From assembly GCA_031292675.1 (NCBI GenBank), contig JARLGQ010000275.1, forward strand, positions 1 to 34,224: a stretch of DNA of 34,224 nt, given 5' to 3'. Source of the stretch: Acidimicrobiales bacterium (lineage in GTDB: Bacteria; Actinomycetota; Acidimicrobiia; Acidimicrobiales; UBA8190). The notes beneath the pieces were generated by a model, which made no database searches, was not told the DNA's origin, and was given only the letters and a program-made list of their open reading frames with translations. Of this stretch, positions 18,217 through 24,662 are shown in pieces. Position 1 is the first letter of the stretch; every line of letters starts with the position of its first letter. Both the position numbers and the translations under genes were made by a program.

Positions 18217-19002
18217 TCAGCTGATCGTTGCCGCGTAGTCGGGGACGTGGCGGTATCGGTCGCGCGGCGGTCGCTGATAGTTGCCGGCCGGGGGACGCGG
18301 GGGCAGCTTGACCTTGGTGGGTCTGCGGCTCTGGTAAGGGATCACCGAGAGCAGATGGGCGATGCAGTTCAGTCGCGCCCGCTTCTTGTCATCCGCTTCC
18401 ACTTCGTACCAGGGCGAGTCAGGCAGGTCGCAGTGGGCGAACATCTCGTCTTTCGCTCGGGAGTACTCGACCCAACGATTACGGCCCTCGATGTCCATCT
18501 CGCTCAGTTTCCACCGCTTCAGAGGCGCGTTCAGGCGCTCCTTGAACCGCCGCTCCTGTTCGTCGTCGCTGACCGAGAACCAGTACTTGACCAGGATGAT
18601 CCCATCGTCGATGAGCATCCTCTCGAAGGCTGGACATTGCCTGAGAAAACGGTGGTACTCCTCGTCGGTGCAGAGGCCCATCACCCGCTCGACCCCGGCC
18701 CGGTTGTACCAGCTGCGATCGAACAACACGATCTCGCCCCCGGCCGGGAGGTGGACGATGTAGCGCTGGAAGTACCACTCGGTCTTTTCCCGGTCGCTGG
18801 GAGCGGGAAGGGCGGCGATCCGGCACCAACGAGGGTTGAGATACTCGGTGATTCGCTTGATGACGCCCCCCTTTCCCGCGGCGTCCCTGCCTTCGACGAC
18901 GATCACCACCCGCTTTCCTTCGTCGCGGACCCACTGCTGCATCCTCACCAATTCCACCTGGAGATGGAGGAGGGCTTTGTCGTAGACGCTGGTCTCAGGC
19001 AT
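18217..19002 (-). CDS. ppk2: Polyphosphate kinase 2
   Basis: VIVVEGRDAAGKGGVIKRITEYLNPRWCRIAALPAPSDREKTEWYFQRYIVHLPAGGEIVLFDRSWYNRAGVERVMG, highly characteristic of PPK2. Confidence 0.96.
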   Translation of the reverse strand: MPETSVYDKALLHLQVELVRMQQWVRDEGKRVVIVVEGRDAAGKGGVIKRITEYLNPRWCRIAALPAPSDREKTEWYFQRYIVHLPAGGEIVLFDRSWYNRAGVERVMGLCTDEEYHRFLRQCPAFERMLIDDGIILVKYWFSVSDDEQERRFKERLNAPLKRWKLSEMDIEGRNRWVEYSRAKDEMFAHCDLPDSPWYEVEADDKKRARLNCIAHLLSVIPYQSRRPTKVKLPPRPPAGNYQRPPRDRYRHVPDYAATIS

Positions 19003-19117
19003 GACTCCATCCTGCCCGCGGGTGGGACGCCGGCCGCTGATCGGACGCCGGAGGCACTCTCACCTGGGTGCTCAGACCGGGTCCGGGAAGTGGCGCCTTT
19101 GTCCGAGGTGGCCAATT

Positions 19118-19133
19118 AGGGCCTTTCGGCCCT
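19118..19133. promoter_or_regulatory. Candidate DosR-like box, best palindrome (AGGGCCTTTCGGCCCT)
   Basis: Perfect inverted repeat AGGGCC-TTTC-GGCCCT between the divergent ppk2 and membrane-protein genes, about 36 bp upstream of the latter. Confidence 0.6.
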
Positions 19134-19168
19134 GATCCCTCGCGCCGCCTCCCGCCGATCTAGGTGCC

Positions 19169-20242
19169 ATGGGCCCCCACGAGTCCCTCATGACCGGACC
19201 GGCAACACGGCGGCGTCTGGTGATCGGGTCGGCGCTGGCCGGGTTCACGTCTCTCCTCTTCCTCCTGTGGATCGTCGTGGGCATCGGGGGTGCACGTGTG
19301 ACCGACGGCGTCGACGATCTCGGGGAGCTCCTTGCAGCACTCTGTGCTGGCGTCGTGTGCGGCGTGGCAGCGCGACGGGCGCCAATCGGTAGGTCCAGTT
19401 GGGCGCTCCTGTCGGCATCGAGCTTCGCGTGGGGGGTGGGCGAGGCCTTGTGGAGCTACTACGACCTCGTCAGGGGCGTGCAGGTCCCGTTCCCGTCGTT
19501 GGCCGACGTCGGGTTCCTTGCCTCGGTCCCCCTGGCGTGCGCCGGGCTCTTGCTCTTCCCCGGTCATGGGCGAGGGGCTGCTCACCGGATCCAGAGTCTT
19601 CTCGACGGGTGCATCATCGCCACGTCGCTCCTCTTCGCCAGTTGGGCGACCGTCTTAGGCCCGCTGTACCGGTCGCATCATGGCGGGACCCTGAAGCAGG
19701 CCATCTCGCTCGCATACCCGATGAGTGACGTGGTCATGGTCTCCCTGGTGGTCATCTTGATCGCACGCGCCGGCCGGCGATACTGGGCGAGCCTGGGTCT
19801 GGTCATGGCGGGAGTGATTGCCTTCGCCGCAGCGGACAGCTCCTTCTCGTACCTGACCGAAGTCAACAATTACGGAAGTGGGAACTTTCTCGATACCGGC
19901 TGGGTGGCGGGGTACCTGTTGATCGGTCTTGGGGCCTTGTGGGCGATGACAACGCCGTCGGAGGTGGGAGAACCCTCTGAGACATCGACTGCGTCGCTGG
20001 TTGCTCCGTACGCACCTGTGCTCATCGTGCTGGCCGTGACGTCGGTGCAGTTGCTGCGCGGCCGACAGATCGAGCCGGTGTCCTGGATCATGGCGTTCGT
20101 CCTCGTTCTGCTCGTCCTCGCCCGTGAGGTCCTGCGGTTGTGGGATCAGGCGGCGGCAGCCCGGCTCAACTCCGACCCGATCGGACCGCCAGGCGGGTCG
20201 ATGTTCGCCCACGGCGCCGATGCGGCGATCCCGAGGCGGTGA
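19169..20242 (+). CDS. Multi-TM membrane protein resembling the N-terminal membrane module of actinobacterial GGDEF/EAL proteins, without a catalytic domain
   Basis: About 9-10 hydrophobic segments; FAWGVGEALWSYYDLVRGVQVPFPSLADVGFLASVPLACAGLLLFP and DSSFSYLTEVNNYGSGNFLDTGWVAGYLLIGLGAL; stops right after the TM region. Confidence 0.75.
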   Translation: MGPHESLMTGPATRRRLVIGSALAGFTSLLFLLWIVVGIGGARVTDGVDDLGELLAALCAGVVCGVAARRAPIGRSSWALLSASSFAWGVGEALWSYYDLVRGVQVPFPSLADVGFLASVPLACAGLLLFPGHGRGAAHRIQSLLDGCIIATSLLFASWATVLGPLYRSHHGGTLKQAISLAYPMSDVVMVSLVVILIARAGRRYWASLGLVMAGVIAFAAADSSFSYLTEVNNYGSGNFLDTGWVAGYLLIGLGALWAMTTPSEVGEPSETSTASLVAPYAPVLIVLAVTSVQLLRGRQIEPVSWIMAFVLVLLVLAREVLRLWDQAAAARLNSDPIGPPGGSMFAHGADAAIPRR

Positions 20243-20246
20243 TCCC

Positions 20247-20462
20247 ATGACCGGATACCACCCGGGGCCCGTGCCGAGCAGTTCCTCGGTTCGCATCATC
20301 ACGTCGCCTCTGGCCGGGAGGTCCCCACAGAGGCGGGCCATCGGTCCCGGGAACGTGAGCTCGAGGCGGATAACCGCCTGGATCGTCCGCTCGATCATGC
20401 TGGCCACGACCGCCTTCGCCATTGTCGACCTGTCCCTCCTGGTTTCATCCCTGCGCCACTAG
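20247..20462 (+). CDS. Small 71-aa ORF with one hydrophobic C-terminal segment
   Basis: MTGYHPGPVPSSSS...IVRSIMLATTAFAIVDLSLLVSSLRH; ATG 4 bp after the preceding stop; no homology recognised. Confidence 0.35.
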   Translation: MTGYHPGPVPSSSSVRIITSPLAGRSPQRRAIGPGNVSSRRITAWIVRSIMLATTAFAIVDLSLLVSSLRH

Positions 20463-20539
20463 TGCCGGAGTGCCGGGTGCCGGAGCGCCGGGTGCCGGAG
20501 TGGCGGAGTGCCGGAGCGCCGGAGTGGCGGAGTGGCGAA
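20462..20539. repeat. Degenerate 8-bp tandem array (10 units, GTGCCGGA type)
   Basis: Units read directly: GTGCCGGA GTGCCGG GTGCCGGA GCGCCGG GTGCCGGA GTGGCGGA GTGCCGGA GCGCCGGA GTGGCGGA GTGGCGAA. Confidence 0.9.
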
Positions 20540-20541
20540 TT

Positions 20542-20557
20542 AGGGTCCAAAGACCTC
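20542..20557. promoter_or_regulatory. Candidate DosR-like box (AGGGTCCAAAGACCTC)
   Basis: 11/16 identity to the reverse of the 19118 site; about 38 bp upstream of the HD-GYP start and directly after the 8-bp tandem array. Confidence 0.4.
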
Positions 20558-20594
20558 TCCTCCGGATCCCCGGGCGGGACGACTAACAAACAGG

Positions 20595-21212
20595 ATGAGT
20601 CCAACCCCCGACCAGATCGCTCAAAAGACTGTCACTGCCGTCGCCGGTCTGGCCGAGGCGCGCCAACCAAGTGCCGCCGGACATCAGCGTCGTGTCGCCG
20701 AGATCTCTGCCGCCATCGCCAATGAGCTGGAACTCGACGCCGACGCGGTGAACGACATCCGGTTCGCCGGTGAGCTCCATGACATCGGCAAGGTCGGGAT
20801 TCCGGCCGAGCTCCTGACTCGAACAAGCAGGCTGGGCTTGTCGGAATGGGAGCTCATCAAGAGCCATTGCCAGATCGGCTACGAGATCGTGGCCGAGATG
20901 TCTTGCGGATGGCACATGGCAGAAATGGTGCTCCAGCACCACGAGCGTTGTGACGGGAGCGGTTACCCCGCCGGCCTTCGCGGGGGCGAGATCCTGCTCG
21001 GTGCCCGGGTCCTCGCCGTCGCCGACACCATCGAGGACCGGGTGTCGTCTTCGCCTGTCGGCGCCGAAAACGGGCTCGAGTCCGCACTCGAAGAAGTCCG
21101 CAGAGGTAGCGGAACGCTCTTCGATCGTCATGTCGTGACCGCATGTCTGCGGCTGTTTCGTGAGGGGCGGCTCTCACTCTCCCCGGAGCCGCACGCCGCT
21201 GCCACCGGGTAG
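20595..21212 (+). CDS. HD-GYP domain phosphohydrolase (candidate cyclic-di-GMP phosphodiesterase)
   Basis: FAGELHDIGKVGIP and VLQHHERCDGSGYPAGLRGGEILLGARVLAVADTIED motifs. Confidence 0.92.
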   Translation: MSPTPDQIAQKTVTAVAGLAEARQPSAAGHQRRVAEISAAIANELELDADAVNDIRFAGELHDIGKVGIPAELLTRTSRLGLSEWELIKSHCQIGYEIVAEMSCGWHMAEMVLQHHERCDGSGYPAGLRGGEILLGARVLAVADTIEDRVSSSPVGAENGLESALEEVRRGSGTLFDRHVVTACLRLFREGRLSLSPEPHAAATG

Positions 21213-21381
21213 TCCCGCGCCCCTTGCCCGTCGTCACGAGGGAAGCCCGGGAACTCCTCCGGGCTGACCGATAGAGGTCCGAGACCCCGACCCCGCGGTC
21301 CAGGGCTACATTGGCCGCCACATGGGGGACTGACGCGGGACGTCAGTCCGTTCGTCGAGATCGGCGGATGAGAGGAGACCG

Positions 21382-22680
21382 GTGGGGCGTCGTCGGTTCC
21401 GGCGCGTGGCGGCGGTGCTCACTGCGCTGGTCCTCGGGATTGCCGGGTGCTCGAACTCGGTCACGAAGAACGGTTCCGGACAAGGTGCACCCGGTGTGTC
21501 GTCGTCCGAGATCGATGTGGGCAGCATCGCCAACGTCTCGGGCCCGCTGTCCTCGGACTTCGCCCCTCTCGTGAACGGCGTCGAGGCATATTTCTCGATG
21601 ATCAACAGCGAGGGAGGTGTGGCCGGACGCAAGCTCAAGCTGGCCTACCAGGAGGACGACCAGGGGAGCCCGACAGTCGATCTCGGCGTCACCCAGCAAC
21701 TGGTGGACCAGGATCACGTCTTCGCCGTCGTCGGTGTGGCGACCCCCTTCTTCTCGGGGGCAAGTTACCTCGCCCAAAAGGGGACTCCCACCTTCGGGTA
21801 CATGGTCTCGACGAATTGGGCGAACAAGCCGACGCTGTTCGGGACCAACGGGTCGCGGCTCGAATTTCAAACGGCGGTGCCCGGTGAGTCATACCTGGCA
21901 CGGCAACTGGGAGCGAAGTCGATCGCCGTCGTGGCGTACGGCGTTCCGCAGTCCGCGGCCGCCTGCCAGGCGGCGGCCACGGGCATGCGCGCCTTCGGCC
22001 TGAATGTCACGTTCAGCGATCTCAACCTCGTATACGGCGCCGACCCCGCCCCCGACGTCCTGCAGATGAAGGCTCGCCATGTGGACATGCTGTTGTCGTG
22101 TCTCGACCTCGACGGCAACGTGGCGTTTGCCCGGGCCATCAGCCAGAACGGGCTGACCCTGAACCAGCTGTGGTTGGACGGCTACGACCGTGGCACCCTG
22201 AAGCAGTATGGGTCGATCATGAACGGCGTGTACTTCGGACTTCAGCACGTGCCCTTCGAAGCAGCTTCGGCCTTCCCGGGTGCCTATCCGGGACTGCAGA
22301 CGTACATCGACGAGATGCACAAGTACCAGCCCTCGTTCACCTACGACGCGATTGCCATCGACGGGTGGATCTCGGCCGCCCAATTCGTGACCGGCTTGAA
22401 GGCGGTGGGCCGGGACCTGACCCAGGACAAGCTGGTCTCCGTCCTCAATCGCGAGACGGCGTTCACCGCAGGCGGGCTGATCCCGCCGGTGAACTGGACG
22501 ACCGCCCACTCCACGGCGGTGCCGCCCGAGCCCCCATACTGCGGGGCCGGTGTCAGGGTGGTCGATGGACGGTTCGTGCCGACCGTCGCTCCGGGAACCC
22601 ATGAGGTGTTCGTGTGCTTCGACGCCACCAGCACGACTCCGGTTCCTCCGTTACCGGGCACACCCGGCGCCGGAGACTGA
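21382..22680 (+). CDS. ABC transporter substrate-binding lipoprotein (branched-chain amino acid/Peripla_BP_6 type)
   Basis: Signal peptide with lipobox LVLGIAGC; IDVGSIANVSGPLSSDFAPLVNGVEAYFSMINSEGGVAGRKLKLAYQEDDQGSP. Confidence 0.88.
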   Translation: MGRRRFRRVAAVLTALVLGIAGCSNSVTKNGSGQGAPGVSSSEIDVGSIANVSGPLSSDFAPLVNGVEAYFSMINSEGGVAGRKLKLAYQEDDQGSPTVDLGVTQQLVDQDHVFAVVGVATPFFSGASYLAQKGTPTFGYMVSTNWANKPTLFGTNGSRLEFQTAVPGESYLARQLGAKSIAVVAYGVPQSAAACQAAATGMRAFGLNVTFSDLNLVYGADPAPDVLQMKARHVDMLLSCLDLDGNVAFARAISQNGLTLNQLWLDGYDRGTLKQYGSIMNGVYFGLQHVPFEAASAFPGAYPGLQTYIDEMHKYQPSFTYDAIAIDGWISAAQFVTGLKAVGRDLTQDKLVSVLNRETAFTAGGLIPPVNWTTAHSTAVPPEPPYCGAGVRVVDGRFVPTVAPGTHEVFVCFDATSTTPVPPLPGTPGAGD

Positions 22681-22953
22681 GGAGACCGGTCAGGAACAGG
22701 GTTGCGAGCTGCTCCTCATCGGTCGTCGGGATCCTTCCGTAGTGAGGGCGGGGCGTAGGAAGGGGCTCCGTCACCTCCCGGAGTTGTGCCGCAAGCTCTC
22801 TTTCTCGGAACGACGCCATGGGACCACCCCCTTCAGGTGGTGTGCGGCCCGTCCCCCGGGGCGAATTGTCCCGTGCGTCCGGTTCTCCTGCATGGCCTGA
22901 ATAGTGGGTATCGTGTCATTGACGCCATCGCCTCAGCGGTGCACGCTGACGGG

Positions 22954-23946
22954 ATGAACCAGCGCAGCGTGGTCATCGTGGTCTTCCCCGGGCTTCAGCC
23001 ACTCGACGCCGTCGGGCCCTTCGAGGTTTTCGCCGGTGCCACCCGGGCTGCCGGCATGCTCGGGCGTCCCGGCGGGTACCGCGTGACGATCTCCTCGACC
23101 GGCCCCGGCCCGGTCCGGTCCGACAGCGGGCTGGCCCTGGGCACGGAGCCGATGCCCGCCGCCGGAGAGCGCATCGACACGTTGGTGCTCGCCGGAGGTG
23201 ACGGAGTGCTGTCGGCTCGGGGCGACCGGGCATTGGTGTCGTGGATCACGGCCACGGCGCCTCGTTGTCGTCGCGTGGCGACCGTGTGCAGTGGGGCCTT
23301 CCTCGCCGCGGAAGCAGGCATCCTCGACGGCCGTCGGGTCACGACCCATTGGGCACGGGCCGGGCAATTGGCCGCCGAGTACCCGTCGCTCGAGGTCGAT
23401 CCCGATCCGATCTACGTCCGAGACGGCAAGTTCTGGACCAGTGCCGGGGTCACGGCCGGCATCGACCTGGCCCTTGCCCTCGTGCAGGACGACCTCGGCG
23501 TCGAGGTGGCCCAGACCGTGGCGCGCTGGATGGTGATGTTCCTGCACCGACCGGGCGGACAGACCCAGTTCGCCTCGCCCGTATGGGTGCCCCGGGCCGA
23601 ACGCTCGACGGTGCGGGCTGTGCAGAGCCTGGTGGAGGTGGCGCCCGGCGGCGATCACCGCCTCCCCGCTCTGGCCGCGGCGGCGGGCATGAGCGTGCGC
23701 CATTTCACCCGGGTGTTCACCGCCGAGGTGGGCGAGACCCCCGGTCGGTTCGTCGAGCGCGTCCGCCTCGAGGCCGCCCGGCGTGAGCTCGAGACCACGT
23801 CCGACACTCTCGACGTGATCGCGGCCCGTTGTGGCCTGGGCACCGCCGAGACCATGCGACGGGTCTTCCAGCGTCGCCTCAGCGTCGCCCCCGATTCCTA
23901 CCGACGGCGCTTCCGGGTCGTCACCGACGAGAGGACCTCAGCATGA
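22954..23946 (+). CDS. GlxA-family transcriptional regulator (DJ-1/PfpI + AraC HTH)
   Basis: VVIVVFPGLQPLDAVGPFEVFAGA, ATVCSGAFLAAEAGILDGRRVTTHW, AraC region MSVRHFTRVFTAEVGETPGRFVERVRLEAARRELE...IAARCGLGTAETMRRVFQRRLSVAPDSYRRRF. Confidence 0.93.
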   Translation: MNQRSVVIVVFPGLQPLDAVGPFEVFAGATRAAGMLGRPGGYRVTISSTGPGPVRSDSGLALGTEPMPAAGERIDTLVLAGGDGVLSARGDRALVSWITATAPRCRRVATVCSGAFLAAEAGILDGRRVTTHWARAGQLAAEYPSLEVDPDPIYVRDGKFWTSAGVTAGIDLALALVQDDLGVEVAQTVARWMVMFLHRPGGQTQFASPVWVPRAERSTVRAVQSLVEVAPGGDHRLPALAAAAGMSVRHFTRVFTAEVGETPGRFVERVRLEAARRELETTSDTLDVIAARCGLGTAETMRRVFQRRLSVAPDSYRRRFRVVTDERTSA

Positions 23947-24602
23947 AGGACTCGGCCCGCGCACTGCAGGTCGTCATTCCGTTGTTCCCCGGTTTCACCG
24001 CTCTCGACGGTGTCGGCCCCTACGAAGTGCTGCAGCGCATACCCTCCCTCGACGTCACCTTCCTCGGCCATCGACGCGGTGAGGTGCGCAGCGACAACGG
24101 GATGCTCGGGCTCATCGCCGACGGTACCTTCGAAGAGGTCCCCGAGCCCGACGTCGTCGTCTTCCCCGGCGGGGTGGGCACTCGTCCCCTGCAACACGAC
24201 GAGCGCGTCCTCGAGTGGCTCCGCCATGCCCATGCCACGACCCGGCTGACGACGTCGGTGTGCACCGGGTCCCTGGTGCTGGGGGCCGCCGGGCTGCTCG
24301 AGGGTCTCACTGCCACCACCCACTGGGCGTGCTACGGGGAGCTCGAGGTCCACGGCGCCGTGCCGACGTCGCGCCGAGTGGAGGAGCATCTCGACGAGCG
24401 GATCATCACGGCAGCCGGCGTGTCGAGCGGGATCGACATGGCACTGCGCCTCGTCGAGCTCTTGGTGGACCGCACCGCTGCCCAGGCCGCCCAGCTGATG
24501 ATCGAGTACGACCCCCAACCCCCCTTCGACTCCGGTGCGCGTGCCAAGGCCGACGAGGCGACCCTCGCCCGGGTCGTCGAGTACGCAGGGCTCCGCCGCT
24601 AG
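23943..24602 (+). CDS. DJ-1/PfpI family protein (isonitrile-hydratase-like)
   Basis: VVIPLFPGFTALDGVGPYEVLQ, TSVCTGSLVLGAAGLLEGLTATTHW; ATGA overlap with the upstream stop. Confidence 0.9.
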   Translation: MKDSARALQVVIPLFPGFTALDGVGPYEVLQRIPSLDVTFLGHRRGEVRSDNGMLGLIADGTFEEVPEPDVVVFPGGVGTRPLQHDERVLEWLRHAHATTRLTTSVCTGSLVLGAAGLLEGLTATTHWACYGELEVHGAVPTSRRVEEHLDERIITAAGVSSGIDMALRLVELLVDRTAAQAAQLMIEYDPQPPFDSGARAKADEATLARVVEYAGLRR

Positions 24603-24606
24603 CCGC

Positions 24607-24639
24607 TCCGGATCACCGGCAGCCGGTCCGGATCACCGG
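24607..24639. repeat. Two direct copies of TCCGGATCACCGG with 20-bp period, at the 3' side of two convergent genes
   Basis: TCCGGATCACCGG at 24607-24619 and 24627-24639, with CCGG-CAG-CCGG between them. Confidence 0.7.
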
Positions 24640-24662
24640 AGCCTCGCAGTCCCGCGAAGCGT

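Noticed and set aside
18215-18226. GATCAGCTGATC palindrome at the ftsH/ppk2 convergent junction
   Set aside because: 12-bp perfect palindrome but overlaps the ppk2 stop codon and lacks loop or T-tract; no clear function.
20462-20539. CRISPR array
   Set aside because: The repeats are contiguous 7-8 bp units with no spacers; this is a simple tandem repeat.
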